Shown one piece after another: positions 25,368 through 37,831 of a DNA stretch of 64,000 nucleotides. Under the pieces are notes generated by a model, which saw only the letters and a list, made by a program, of their open reading frames with translations, was not told the DNA's origin and ran no database searches. The DNA lies in assembly GCA_015179025.1 (NCBI GenBank), contig WHUX01000098.1, positions 1-64,000 of the forward strand. The letters are read 5' to 3'. Each line of letters begins with the position of its first letter. Positions within the stretch are counted from its first letter, which is position 1. The translations under genes and the position numbers were made by a program. The DNA comes from Terfezia claveryi (lineage: Eukaryota > Ascomycota > Pezizomycetes > Pezizales > Pezizaceae).

Positions 25368-27223
25368 TTAAGCCTTTTGATTCCTCCACAACCTGACCAA
25401 AAACGTCTTGAAGTTCCCGCTCGTCTCGCTTTCAATTTTCGAGAGAAGGAGCCCCTCCTTCACGTAGGCTTTTGGATCTTTCCTTGTTTGTATAACCCGA
25501 TACTTCGAATCCACCTCCTTCAAAAAATCCCCTCGTGTGTAGCTTCCTCCTAATGTTTTCGGTGTACCCACTCTAAGTTGATCCTCCCAAACAAGCTTTA
25601 CCACCTGCACAGCAATTTCCTCTTCCTTATGTCCAAGTGGACCAGCGCTTGAGCGTAAGCTCTTATCTAGCATTAACGCCTGTGCGAGAGTTCGGTCCTT
25701 CGCCGACTGTAGGATATAAGATAAAGCATCTTTCATGTGACCATAGAATTTCTCCTCAATATAACTTTCCAGGGACTTCTGATTTGTTACATTCTTCCAC
25801 TCCCGGCTGATACTTGCGAGACGGTGGAAGCTTCCATGAACGAAGAAAGTGATCACCATATTCAGATCAACCTTCCCTGTTAGTGCAGCAAAAACCGAAT
25901 TTATGTTGCGCTCAAGCTCCTCCTTAGGAAGTGGGACGGATGGGTCATCCCAATATCTCTCGGCAAGCAGTACTGCCTTGTAGAGAGTGAGGATGTCCCC
26001 CGAAAGATCACCCTCGAGGGCCTCTAATAGTGTTTTTGACGAACTGCTAACTTCACGATGGTGTTGGGAGATTGCTTTTATATCCTCATTGCTGCGGCAT
26101 AATAAGACCAGATCGAGGAATTGCTCAGTTGTCCCAGCCCCCTTGATAGCTTTCCGGACAAGGAAAACATCTAGCTCAAGTGGCCCAGCGACCAGGGCAT
26201 GCGTAATACTTTTGAAACCTCCAGAAAAGTTGAAGGTCCTGTTGTTAATAATATCTAATAGTTCTAGGGGTTTTGACTTTTTGCTAAAGTATATAACATT
26301 GCTAGCGTATGCCTTTTTTCGAGAAGCAATCTCCAGTGGATGCGACCGCTTCGAGAGAACTTGTATTAAAGCACCTTCGTCGGTATTGAACTTGCTTGAG
26401 AATGCCTTTACAATGAGTTCCACATCCCCAGTACAGTCTGGAAGCGGATACATCTGCAGTGGGGCTTCTTCAACTCCTGAGAGATAATATCCAATGGTTG
26501 GTGGTATAAATGGTAATGAAGAGGTGGGAAAGTATCCAGCTGCAATAGGGCCTCCCATTGGGGAAAAAGGTTGTGGATATTGTCCGATTGGTGAAGGGAA
26601 TCCTCCACTGGCACCATTGTACGGTGCCTGCATCCCTTGGGGATGATAACCTCCATATGCGCCTTGATTATAGCCATAATTTTGGGGATTTTGTTGCCAC
26701 CCGGTTGGCTGTTGCCCCCACCCTGGTTGGAATGGTGAATAGTTCTGCTGCTGCTGCATAGGATTGCCTTGCTGCATAGGATTGCCTTGCTGCATAGGAT
26801 TGCCTTGCTGCATAGGATTGCCTTGCTGCATCTGGGGATACGTTTGCTGAAATTGCGCGGGTGGATACTAGAGACGGAGAATGAGTTAGATGACATTATC
26901 GGGGATAATCCTAATGAATGAATGTGTACCTGGTTATAACCCATTGAAGGTGGCCCCTGTGGGGATGGTAGGCACTGACCCGGATAGGGCGCTTGTACTG
27001 GTGGTAAGTTCTGCTGGGGGTGAGTGTCAAATTGCTGCTGTTGCAGTGGGGAATGTCCTGCTGTCTGCATCTGTGGATACGTTTGTTGTCCTTGCTGTTG
27101 CTGCTGCAATAGAGACTGCACAGTTTGATCTTGCATAACACCCTGTGTAACAGGGTCTGGCGGCACAGCTGGAGTCGCGCTCGGGGGTGCGGGGGCTGGT
27201 TTTGGAGAATTGGTACCTGACAT
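25368..27223 (-). CDS. Annexin with long P/Q/G-rich N-terminus
   Basis: Two exons, 27223-26930 and 26867-25368 (62 bp intron, CTAAC branch, phase 0), give 597 residues. Residues 1-245 are Pro/Gln/Gly-rich and include four perfect MQQGNP units. Residues 246-597 form an annexin core with the helical repeats of the family: GDVELIVKAF at the start, KAIKGAGTTEQFLDLVLLCR, then NEDIKAISQHHRE, and a final YVKEGLLLSKIESETSGNFK. Annexins bind acidic membranes in a calcium-dependent way. Here the usual K-G-x-G-T-D loop reads KGAGTTE, so that calcium site is likely weakened. This N-terminal extension is long compared with animal annexins, but fungal annexins often carry one. An in-frame ATG also exists at 27298; the MSGTNSP start is preferred because the protein composition changes there. 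Confidence 0.9.
26760..26831 (-). repeat. 18 bp coding minisatellite, four units
   Basis: Four near-identical 18 bp units encode the MQQGNP repeats of the annexin N-terminus. The plus-strand unit reads GCTGCATAGGATTGCCTT. A partial fifth unit (MQQ) follows. The near-perfect identity suggests recent expansion by slippage or unequal exchange. Confidence 0.9.
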
Positions 27224-28042
27224 GAGCGCACTTAGCCCAGACTGCGGCGGAAGTGAAGCAGCAAGTGTGAGTTGATGTGGAACTATTAGATGTAACACTA
27301 GAGTTGCGCGAATGGTCCGACTCCTTATGGGGCTCCCGGCTGAAGAGTTCGGATATATCTACTTCAGTTGTTGCTAATAAATGAAAATGAGGCTGGCAGT
27401 TGGCGATGGAAGGACTTGTAGGTGATGATGAATCGAACAGAATCTATCTTAGTCTGTAGGAGGTGGTTGTTGATAGTTTATCAGCGTGATGAACTTGAAT
27501 ATATATTCCTTCGAAGCGCTTGATATTTAGATGTCAGTCATGAACCGGACCTGCGCCGCTGTAGATCTGGAATTCGCGTATCGTTGCAAGGGCTCCTCTC
27601 GCCCAACTTCGTGCACTGCCTTTCTAGGTCTGCTCAGTGGTCATGGGCGCAAGGCAGCCACTGGTTCCAATACCTAGGCAATACTGTTCATCCCCTGCCG
27701 CTTTCGAATACAGGGGCACCCTGAGCATACCACACTAGCAATAGGGACAACTAAGAGCATCCCCGTCATGTTGTTGGCTGCTTAGTGCAAAAACTGAAGC
27801 TAATTCTCTCATGGTAAACGCTATCATTATAGCTCTCTCCTTCCTTCGCTACTAACTACATGTTCAATATACTCATATATAAGTAAATCAGCTGTATTCT
27901 GTCCTTAAGAAGCTTATTAGGAATATATCCTGCGCACCCCTCTAGAATACTTATATACTAGCGCGATGTGGGGGGACAGACTACGGTAACTTAAGACTTA
28001 AGCATGTACCCCCAGGCGCTATTTGTACTGATCTGCAGAGGT

Positions 28043-28082
28043 GGCAGGGCTGGCACAATCCCCTCCACAGGAGGGCAGGGCT
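28043..28082 (-). repeat. Mini-insert copy 5 with 9 bp flanking repeats
   Basis: GGCAGGGCT occurs at 28043-28051 and 28074-28082 around a 22 bp insert. Read on the minus strand the insert contains CTGTGGAGGGGATTGTGCC. It lacks the AACCAGACTAG end seen in the other copies. Confidence 0.6.
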
Positions 28083-28155
28083 GTAACATATCCCAGCAGA
28101 AATCTTGCACGTCCAGCATGCACGTGCACATCAAGAGGTTGTGCCTGGCCTTACT

Positions 28156-28295
28156 GCAGAAATAAGACCCCCAGCCGAACTAATGTCGGTTGCTCTGTCT
28201 AATTCTACATAGATTATGCAATAGGAGGTGGATCTAGGCAGAATTAGTATTAGACATAGCAACTGACATTAGTTCGGCTGGGGGTCTTATTTCTG
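28156..28295. repeat. MITE-like inverted repeat, about 140 bp
   Basis: The left arm (28156-28207) and right arm (28238-28295) are reverse complements over about 50 bp, starting CAGAAATAAGACCCCCAGCC. They differ by a few substitutions and a 6 bp insertion in the right arm. The loop is about 30 bp. No target-site duplication is evident. Confidence 0.75.
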
Positions 28296-29832
28296 AGTTC
28301 TTGCGGTAGGTAGTGGAAAATGGTGATACATACTGTTTGTACAGAATATACTCCGTAGTTACCTTATGAATATATTGTGAATATTTTCTCATATCAAAAA
28401 GTATGTACATACAACAGGAAGACATACTTCTATATCCGGCATTGTAAGTATGAAAATGTCGACAGTGTCCTTAGTCCAGAATTACTGCATCACGCACGGT
28501 TCAATTAGAGCCGCAAAATGACGTCTGGTACCTAGGGAGGTACAACCATAAGCATAAAAAACGCCTTGGGTGCATATAAAGCTGGACGAATTTTGAATTC
28601 GATTATTGACCGTACCCGAATGGCTCCAGATAGTGGACGCTCTAAATTCCCAACAGCCCTCCCAGCCTCGTACAGGGGTGTTATCCATACATCTCCTGCT
28701 GCCGGAGGAGGTAGAGAACCGGGGGCGCAGGCCCTAGAAATATAATCGGAACTGATCGGTTTTTCGGTACCCCAGAGAAATGGCAACAGTACTTGGGGGT
28801 CGGGGTCAATGATAAGAGAGCTAAGTCTTGGCAATGTTGTTTCGCTCCTTTTCTTTTATTCTTTGCATCCTTTTTTTGAATTACAATTCCCAAGGGTTTC
28901 TAATGGTATTACGTAGTAACATCCTGTAGTATCAAGGTAGAAACCGCCTGGGCAAAGGTCTGGCGAGCCTTTTGTATGGTAACTTATAATTCTTATGACT
29001 CCAACTCCCGCCCAACAGCCCATGCACGATCTTAAGCTGCGCCCCTTGGCAATTGTGCACGTGGGAACGTATGGGAGAGTGATTGATGATTGCTAGGTAC
29101 CCATGGTACCTAATATTTGATGTTCAATACCTGAGCATATATTTCTTTGGCCTCCCACTCATCTTGTAGATATAACACACCCGTACTCAGCCAAATTTAT
29201 GGGGCTTGGTTTGTGTAACAATTCCCAGAGCACATGGTATTGGAACCTTGTGCTGGCGTCCATTTTGGTGCAGATCCAAACCCAAAGTAGACTCGGTTAT
29301 TCTGCCAAGACTTAGGGCGAGGCAAATTCAGATTCGCCTTCCTCTGTGACTCCATGTGAATTCATCATCCCTGATGGCTGTATTCGGTCGTATTCGATGG
29401 ACTTCAGAATGTTGTACAATGGTCAACAGGGATTGATTTCAGAACGGACCAATCTGAGGAGAATTTGTCTTAGAAATATGTTTAGGTACCTAGTCATTTT
29501 ATGCTCTTTTTATTATTTGACTTGAGCTATGTTTTGGTAGAAAACTGAAAACTTGTGTCCCAGAGCTTCATATATTTACATAAGTCAATTGAATGTGTAA
29601 GGGGTGGGGGAGTCAGCAAGCCATGCTACATGCAGAAAAGAAGAACCTCAACTGTAACAAAAAGTCAACAAATATATGTTTGAGACCCACCCTGGTGAAT
29701 CAAGAATTGCCGATAACTTCCAAAGAAAAAACTTGATAATATTTCCCATAACCCTCAGACTCAGAAAACCGTGATTAGATAGATAGCATCATCCCGTAAC
29801 CTGAACATAAACCCAAGTCGTTTTATGCCAAT

Positions 29833-31493
29833 TCATCTCCTCCATAACCATTTTCTCCCCATCCCCCCAATGTTGGCTTTTCCGCCACCTGCTAGCCTGA
29901 GGCTTCGCAATCCACCAGCTGCAAGCCCTGGCTCTTCGAATCCAGTTCCTAGCATACGCCCCTTTCCTTTTCGCCGGCGGTGCCACCATCGGACAAGTTG
30001 CCCTCCAATAATAGTAAGAAGAATAAGGGTAGTCACCCCAGACGCTGCAATTGCTGCAAACCATGCCGCTTTCTGTTCCATCAAGCTGTTAGTACTAGGT
30101 TATCTATCGTCCCACGGACAAAGCCTCAAAGTAAAGGAAAAATCACATACTATTTCCCCGCAATGCAGCCTGAAATCAACAGGACCATTCAGATCAACGG
30201 GCGATTTTGCATCCCAATCCTTATTGTCTTGACCATCAAACGGTAAATCCTTGGCGATACAAACCCAGAATCTTTTGATCCAAGGTCTTTCGTCAGATCC
30301 CAAAACGATCCTCCCTTTTCAGGTTCTGTTGATGGAAGCCACTTACAATGTCTCTAACTCCCTTTTCCCTGATGCAATGTTCTTTACTTTTCCCGCATAT
30401 GCAATGCCAGCAACCCATACCGCTGTCTCGAAGGCTGCCGATAACCCCGCAACCCACCTCACCCATGGCTCACATCCACTATCTAGCCTTCGTATACCCT
30501 TTCCAAGACTCGCAGTCGTCCACATAATCCCAGAAATTAAGCATACTGCTGCTCCAACAATCAGAGTATGTGTTGGCATTAGATCCAATCCATCTCCAGG
30601 CCATACATCCTTCCCTGTTTCGGGATCCTTTTCGTGTTTCGTACGCATAAACACAGCGGTGACATGGGACAAGACTCCAAGTACACAACCCGCCCCCATA
30701 ATGCTCATTAGGCGGAGCACCACACGTGTGCGGTAAAGCACCTTCCCTAGGTTACTCATCAAGCGAGACTTTGTGAGCCCGCTAGTGGGGGTGCCGGGCT
30801 TCTCGGGGTAGCTTAGCGGAGTGGGATCATAATTCCCCCCTACGGCGTAGAATGTGGGTGCACTAGTGGGCTGTGATCGAGATGTCGGGGTGTAGTTGCC
30901 ACGCTCGGCTTCATCATGGTTGTCTGAATCTGAGGATGATACTGGTCGTGGAGGGGGTTTATATTGGAGTGATAGGGGACGAAGGCCCCCACCCGAGCGG
31001 GTTGTGATTGTCCGACCAGTGCGAGTATCAAACCCATCTAGTATTTTATACCAATTATAAACGTTAGCGCAGGGCATCTTGATGAAACAACTGATCAGCA
31101 TTCCAACATCCAAGAGAAATATGTAAGCGTCAAGAGAACCCCGGGATCAAAGTTTTCTCATACAAGTTAGACCACACCAGATGTAGCCCTTTTGATTGAC
31201 AGATGAATCTCACAACCAGCAATACATAACATGAAATCTTCAAATAACCCACCATCCAGCAATGCCATCTCAGCCGTCAAGTCCGCCATATCCTGTTCAT
31301 TTTCTAAAAGTGTGCTCACTGGTCTAGACGATGTTCCTGGTGTTAATGGTTGATCCGGAGTCATGATAATGGCCGAAACGCTGCTATCAGATCGCACTCG
31401 GCTCCCAAGTCGAGTCGGGCGTCTGGGAGGGGGGGTCTGAGGAGGGTTAGCATACTCTCTCGGGGAGAGTGTTCCACTACGGGAGAGCGGCAT
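29833..31493 (-). CDS. Four-span membrane protein, function unknown
   Basis: Exons are 31493-31253, 31037-30347, 30286-30151 and 30072-29833, with matching phases (1, 2, 0), giving 435 residues. Residues 1-185 are hydrophilic and rich in Ser, Pro and Arg (MPLSRSGTLSPREYANPP). Four hydrophobic spans follow at about 186-211, 236-258, 274-296 and 359-383, with a loop of about 60 residues between the last two that carries two Cys (VCIAKDLPF and RLHCGEI). The C-terminus is basic (WWHRRRKGKGR) and probably cytosolic. Intron 3 has a perfect TACTAACA branch site and intron 2 a CTGAC branch. Intron 1 is 215 bp, the longest of the set, and could hide a small exon. A four-span topology resembles MARVEL/SUR7-like fungal plasma-membrane proteins, but I see no diagnostic motif. 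Confidence 0.75.
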
Positions 31494-31844
31494 ATTTGTA
31501 GATATTGTGTAGAAACCAAGGTTGGCCTTGCCGGCGTCGTTGAGGTTGTCTTAGATTCAAGTATCTAGAATCCAAATATTACTCCCGAACCCCCAGCCAG
31601 CCTTTCTCCACTCAGGCTGAGTTCCGTACTATAGCTATTTGATCCCAAGAATGTATTTTCTAGCACAGGACTCCAGTGGGTGCCGCAGTCGGCAATGAGA
31701 GCTCGAGAAGAGGAGACACAAGAACCTCGTAAGCGGGGCAGAAGTGAATAGTACGTGAATATCGACCATGTCGAGTGGTTACTGATCTGGGCTGAGCTGC
31801 ACGCACTAGTGTATGTGGGATTAGTTGGTACATACTGTGCTTAC

Positions 31845-32393
31845 ATGTGGCTGAACTGGGTCCTTGCTATTAGCTGGGAGATTTGGTATCTGGAAATATA
31901 TATGTTTACGCTGCTGAGTGAGTTTCGCTTCCCTGAACAACTTAGCTTTCCTGTGGACCAATCCCAAAGGACGGCTCGGTTCATTTTCATTGGACTACGC
32001 TCGACGAGGTTAATAAGTATGTACCAAGGATTGGAAATCTCCGGTATCGACACAAGTGACCATGAAAAAGATTGTTCGAGTGACCCAATTCTCACCGCAT
32101 TTCATGTCAGCCCTGACAGCTGGCGTGCATGCAGCCACAAAGCGGAAAGTCGACTGCATCTGACATCAGTTCCCAAGGGCACAGAATTCCTTCAAAGCAG
32201 GCAACTTGCTAAGATGATGGGAACACTGGTGCAAATATCATATAAATATATGAATATAGCAGAGTATTTTAAAGTCATTGAAAATAAAAGTACGACAAAA
32301 GTGGCCCAAATTGAACTATTCGCGAAAATTGTTAAAATATATTTCAACATTTGGTTATCCCCGACACCGAATATAGTGGAAGATCATACCTAG
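31845..32393 (+). CDS. Orphan open reading frame, doubtful
   Basis: The frame is open from just after a TAG at about 31749 to 32393. The first ATG is at 31845 and gives 182 residues. The start is hydrophobic (MWLNWVLAISWEIWYLEIYM) and could be a membrane span or signal-like segment; the rest is unremarkable and ends in Lys-rich sequence. Its length is somewhat more than expected by chance in this base composition. It lacks recognisable domains, a neighbour relationship or clear codon bias, so it may not be a gene. Confidence 0.2.
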   Translation: MWLNWVLAISWEIWYLEIYMFTLLSEFRFPEQLSFPVDQSQRTARFIFIGLRSTRLISMYQGLEISGIDTSDHEKDCSSDPILTAFHVSPDSWRACSHKAESRLHLTSVPKGTEFLQSRQLAKMMGTLVQISYKYMNIAEYFKVIENKSTTKVAQIELFAKIVKIYFNIWLSPTPNIVEDHT

Positions 32394-32498
32394 ATGTATA
32401 ACATCTTTGTATATAGCGAGAGCCCATATTATCACTCTGGCGTGAAATATAGAGATTGAACTAGTGCCAAATTTAAAAGATGCCAAGCCACAGCTCTC

Positions 32499-32568
32499 CC
32501 CCGTCATGATCTAGGGTATAGAACTTTTTTTAAAAAAAATAAAAATAAAAATAAAAAATAAAAAATAA
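32499..32568 (+). repeat. SINE-like short element, copy f, with A-rich tail
   Basis: CCCCGTCATGATCTAGGGTA and TAGAACTT are followed by a 45 bp A-rich tail of AAAAAT units. Compared with other copies the middle part (TTAGGTCGATCGCG) is missing. Confidence 0.5.
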
Positions 32569-34421
32569 CCATCCGAACTACGGAATTTTACTATGGCCAC
32601 GAAAAAAAAGTTAAGATAGGAATCTACATATGAGTTAAATTCTATATAACCTGCGATTTGCGGAGTAATTGCTGTAGTTTAGACATTTTATGTCATTTGT
32701 GGAATAGGGTAGTTTTGGTGTGAAAACAGTCACTTCCTAGGCTACAGAGAATTCACTTGGGTTAGCCTTAGTTATTACTAACACCTCCTCTGAGGATCAA
32801 ACCCGTGCCCCTCTCTGGGCCAGGGAGGATTCGAACCATCGAACTCTATTGCGTCTACCAGGATGGTTCCCAACTACACCTCTCCCCCCAACTGTAACCC
32901 CCTCCCACGCACATCTCTGCATCTATCTGTACCCCCATTGTCCGGGTCCATACATGTTTTGGCAGTCCCTCAACTGTTCAACTCGCGAGCTAGTAAGTAG
33001 CCAATTATTTTTAGCATAGGTACTCTAGGCCATAGATAGACTACCTACCCTGACAGGTATTGTCAGAAGATGAGTGGGGCTGATAATAATTATATACACT
33101 GTAAGTTACCATATAGGTGGGGCTGGGCCGGACCTAGGTATAAGCCAAGATTGACAAAATGGTTAAATCGCACTCACGCAATCTGGTGAAAGCGATTGGT
33201 ATCAGTATTAGAGTACTGTAGCAGTGGCGTAGGGATGGTCCGTATATCGCAACATCGGACCCTATTCATACTGTGTGGGGCTGTCATGGAACGAATTCAG
33301 CCGATGGCTTCCTAGGATACAATAATAATATATGCCATACGTAAAGTACGCAGTTTCCGTACCGTGAACGCAATTCCACTCCAGCACCATTAAGGATATA
33401 TGTAGCTCCCCAAAGGGAAGCTGACGTTGAGAAGGAGCAGTAGTTGCTTTGGCTGAAAAAAAACGTACATCCAGGTGCAAGTAAATAGGCCAAGGTCAAT
33501 CATCCAAGAATTTCTCGATCGCTTCCGAAGTTATGAGGAAAACCTCCCCATACCCGGTAGGCCTCCTAAACTTAGAAATACCGCTCGAAGACGTCTTGTG
33601 CTGCAATCAAGCAACCATTTCTAGAGTTGCGCCATGGAATGGCCCCGTTAGAATAGTGAAGCGGTAAGTGAACATTCGGAAGTGGGAAGCTAAAAGAAAA
33701 AAGCCCTCCTAAAGCTTGACATGCTGCTGATTATTTACCTTGGGTCTTAGAGTATGTATCAGCATAGGGATAAAGATAGCTGGGAAGGTGTCTATTATAG
33801 TGATAAATCTTCGGTGGAAGAAACAAGGGATCCCTGATGGTTCTGGGTGTGTCTATGAGGCTGCTAATGTCCAATAGTAAAGTTAATGGGCTGGGCTTGT
33901 ATTTTGGGGCATTCTAAGGGTCCTCTAATATCTATCACACAGCAATTAGGGGACCGATTGGTATATCTTAAACTTTTGGAGGAGGTATTGTTCGATGCAT
34001 ATACAGACGTTTGGGAAATAGCTGGGGATCCTATCTTTCAGCAGTATAATGTACTGTATCCATACTGCTAAAGTTACCATGAAATGGTTTAATGCCATAA
34101 TGTTGTCAGGAGACATCCCACCGAGGTGGTATACCAAAAAAAAATTTTTTTTTTTTGGGAATTCTCATATAGGTTCCTATGTATGTATAGGCGAATACAC
34201 AGCTATTCCGAGCTGGAATCTGAAGTTTTACTTCGAGTACTTCTCTTCATCTACGCCTTTAATTCTTCGTTTTCTGCATTAAAGACTGATTTGTATCATC
34301 CGCAATCGTTTCTCCGCAATCGTTTCAGTACCCCTCAAGTACGCTGCGTAGCAGTAGCACTGGGGAATTCCAAGCTACTCCGGCAGAAACCGTAACTGGG
34401 CTTATTTACCACACTACCAAT

Positions 34422-34513
34422 TGTACCTTTTTTTTCTCTTTATTTTTTCTTAATACTCAGTACTTATATGCAGTCCAAATAAGGGGATCATGATGAGCCA
34501 CCCGGGTGGATTC
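34422..34513 (+). repeat. Dispersed repeat, copy 1
   Basis: GTACC plus a T-rich stretch leads into TATGCAGTCCAAATAAGG and ATCATGATGAGCCACCC. The same order, with differences and a shorter T-rich part, occurs at 37832-37913. Confidence 0.5.
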
Positions 34514-35010
34514 AGGACAAGGCAAGTTAATCTGCCAGGTCCGGCGCATGGACTGCAAAATAAAATGGCATTAGCATAAACTCCAGTGCCGACTGGCAGC
34601 AGAAATAAAAAAAAAGGGAGAAATCCGAAGACTAGGATCAGAACCTCCATGCTGTTATTAACCGGTGCAAAAAAAAAAAGTTAAAAAAAAAGTCGCAAAA
34701 GATCCCAGCCAAGCTAATCTAGGTGAGGACATTATGCTGACATTGAAAGAGCTTCATTAAAGCATTGAGAAGTTGATACAGTGGAAAGAGGATAGAAGGC
34801 GTCTGTTGCGGGGCGTACTGGGGGAACGGATTATGGATGATATGAAAGCAATTCTTAATACACAATATCTAGCGTCATATGATACTGTATTGGCTCGTGG
34901 ACTTCTTAAGCTCAAATCACCTCGAGCCTAAGGTGCCAGAGGGGGGGGTAGGAGGTAGTTGAAATGGAAAGTTTTAGACATATTTGCAAGCCTGCTACGG
35001 GATGTCTTCG

Positions 35011-35901
35011 GACTGTCCAAAATATGGCTTGACGGACTGTCTGCTTAACACTAAGGCTGTGGACTGCTCTGAACGTTTGAGCATGCGCAGCAGTTTCCAC
35101 ACTTGCAAGTTGCAATTGTTATTTTCGTTATGTATGTATTGAACTCTAGCCAGTTATATGATATGACAATTAGGGTTGGTGCATTGACGGAAAAATTCTA
35201 ATACATTCTTGCGTCTTCCCGGCCCTAGAATCAATATCTGTTGCTTTAGCATCATCCACTCTGCCACCTGACCCTTCCTGATCCACTGTGACCAAACTTA
35301 AATCGCTTGCTTTGACAGATAACAACGTCGACACAAGTATGCCTTCCGGCAGCAGCTTTGCCTTTACTATTCCGTTGGGGTAAAGTTGATGCTGACGCTA
35401 CAGGTGCATAATGGCGGAAGCCAGTTGGGGTGTATTTTACAAGTAGCCCCTTACTCATTGTATAGACATCTTGAGCTAGCGCTTCCGCTTGCTCCCAACT
35501 CCTCCATTTTGGTGTAGTGTATTGTGCAGAAGTTCCAACTCATGTAGGGTACGTATTAACATACAATAAGTCCATGCATATTGCTCTCCATTCATAGGCT
35601 CCTGCAGTGAAGCTTTTGGATTCAGTCGATAACCTTTCTAGGAACTGCAACTGCCTCTGGCGACACGTAGCATACGGTCTCCAATTGTTTTTTTTGTTGA
35701 TAGCCCACTTGGTGTGGATAGTATGTACTGGGTTTGATTGTAGAGTGGCAATTGCTATAGATGTTAGCGTTCTGCTTTTGGCGGTAGTTGGAGTAAGGTA
35801 AACAACAATCACTTTGCTCTAGTAGGTTCTGGACAGTCCGTAGCGCTTGGTGCTAGCCAGTGGCTAATTGTGGACAGTCCGTGAAGCCACACTTTGGACA
35901 C
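35011..35901. mobile_element. Candidate TIR DNA-transposon relic, about 0.9 kb
   Basis: The left end (35012-35041) and the reverse complement of the right end (35872-35901) share 25 of 29 bases around TGTCCAAA, TGGCTT and ACGGACTGTC. Extra copies of GGACTGTC or its complement sit just inside both ends. Between them the minus strand (35812-35252) stays open in one frame apart from a single TGA at about 35540. Its translation is basic and has no domain I recognise. This could be a decayed transposase or a non-autonomous element. Confidence 0.45.
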
Positions 35902-36380
35902 CCTCATCCCGAGCCCTCTAATACCAGCAACTAACATCAATCATAACCAGACTCACTGGTAGGAATTGACATTGATGTAGAGGCCTGTAGACGAGTAGGG
36001 ACAGATTCTACAAATTAGGTAAGGTAGAGTCTTGCCACTGGCTTGGGGGCTAAGGGACTGACAGGTTATCTTGCGTGATCTTTGATCACTATCAGAGTAG
36101 GTTAATATCACAGTGTGTTAATTCCTGCATTAGGCGGTTATAAGTTGGAATATGTCAAAGGGGGAAGGGGTATTGAGTTTATTGCCATGGGCTTTTCTTA
36201 GTATCTGTATGATGTAGAACAGATTCTCGGGTACGACCATAAATTGCCATAGAGGAGTGCAAAGTATGCATGGGTACATATCTGTCGCTTCCCCACCAAT
36301 TACTGTACACAATTACTGAACAGAGTACACAAGTACAGTACTACCTATAACAACAGAGCGGAAGGTTGTCAAAGTTTTCA

Positions 36381-36488
36381 GCCACGGCCCTTCTTGATAA
36401 GCATCAAAAAAAGGTACTAGCTCAGAAGGCTAGTACCACCTAAATCTAGCTAAAGTTCTTTTTTGATTTTGAAGTAAGGCTGTGGATA
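36381..36488. repeat. Imperfect inverted repeat with hairpin
   Basis: GGTACTAGC and GCTAGTACC make a perfect 9 bp stem at about 36412-36436. Further out, CCACGGCCCTTCTTGAT and ATTTTGAAGTAAGGCTGTGG are partly complementary. It may be a decayed MITE. Confidence 0.35.
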
Positions 36489-37831
36489 TGGATCATATAC
36501 GTGGTGACTAATCCAGAAAATATTACATCTCAAGCTAAATGTTACTCTTATAACCAATCAATTTTGTACCGAAGAAGAAGGGCCCATAATTTTATATTAT
36601 AAGAGGTCAACTCTATATTCTTATATCAGACATCGTTGTATCGGGGGTCTACGTTGTAACAAAAATATGCTTATTTAGGATATGGGACTGGCGGAGGTAT
36701 GCTGATATAAAAACTTGTAACGAGAAGCTGGTACAGTATCTATATAATCTTTTGTACTACATACAATACGAGAAGAAAAAAATCCATATATATATATATA
36801 TCAATTAGCAGGTTAGTTATACTAGCATATGTGGAATATATATTAGATGGTATATTAACATTTCCAAATGTCTATCTAAGCTCATGTTATGCTATATCAT
36901 GTGTGAGCCAATATTCAGGATATCCAAAGCAGAATAAGTATTTTGAAGACATCAGCTCACTAGATAGATCTATCATCTAAAGCTTGTTAAGTGCGTCATA
37001 GCTGCATCCAATATAGAAGTCTATGAGCCATATATACTACGTATGATTATGTTTGGCCCTGAGCCTTTATAAGTTTAATATGCTCATTTTTCTGTGTTGG
37101 CGGCTAAACTCAGTCATTACATAAAAGTGCCGTACAGTCTACTCTCGAGATAAATAGAGTCCGATATAAGAATATATATATAGTCAGTATAATTATGAGT
37201 CGACCGCCTAGAATTTTCAAATGTGGGCACTTCTCCCATCGATACAAGAATAAATTGGTTATAGGAATGATCCCTAGCTGTCCGGCGACATTCTTGTATG
37301 GAGAATGTACTACTAGCGAAGCGCTTTTGGGCTGTCTTGAAACGGCATAGAGTAAGGGTTACCCTGAGGGCTTGTAAAATCCATTGATATTGAAAGACAT
37401 GCTGTGATAATTATAGTCCATATGTATAGTGTGTAAAAGGCCTCGAGAGCTTAATTCAAGGAGGAGCGTCGCCGCTTGTCGACGTAACGGGCGAAAGTAC
37501 AGTAATCCACTTTTGCACCAGTTAAAAATTGTAGTTCCCGCCGGGCACGGGCTTCTTATCGCAACTATCCTCAGCTTAGCCCCCCCCTCGAATAAAGTCC
37601 ATTCAAGACCAACAAAAGAAAAGGGAAATTAGACAGAAAGGTAGGTCAACTGAAGGGGTATCGTCAATCTGCTCCGGGAACGGGGATGGCCTTATTTTCT
37701 TGGGTTTGTACTACAGTATTTCCTTGTGCAAGAGCACTTTGGGGGGATCGATGTGTATACATCACCTAACCTCTCCCTAGGCGCAATACTCAGCTCAAGC
37801 ATAGAGCGCTAAATTAAGGAATCCACCACTG

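Larger units (their letters stand above)
27224..29832. other. Intergenic stretch with small repeats
   Basis: No gene supported. It holds the mini-insert copy at 28043-28082 and the inverted-repeat element at 28156-28295. Confidence 0.55.

Noticed and set aside
25987..26487. Plus-strand frame of 166 codons
   Set aside because: Antisense of the annexin core, which has clear homology on the minus strand.
32780..32890. tRNA-like stretch on the minus strand with GGTTCGAATCC
   Set aside because: The B-box-like element is good, but the T stem and acceptor stem do not pair. At most it is a tRNA-derived relic.
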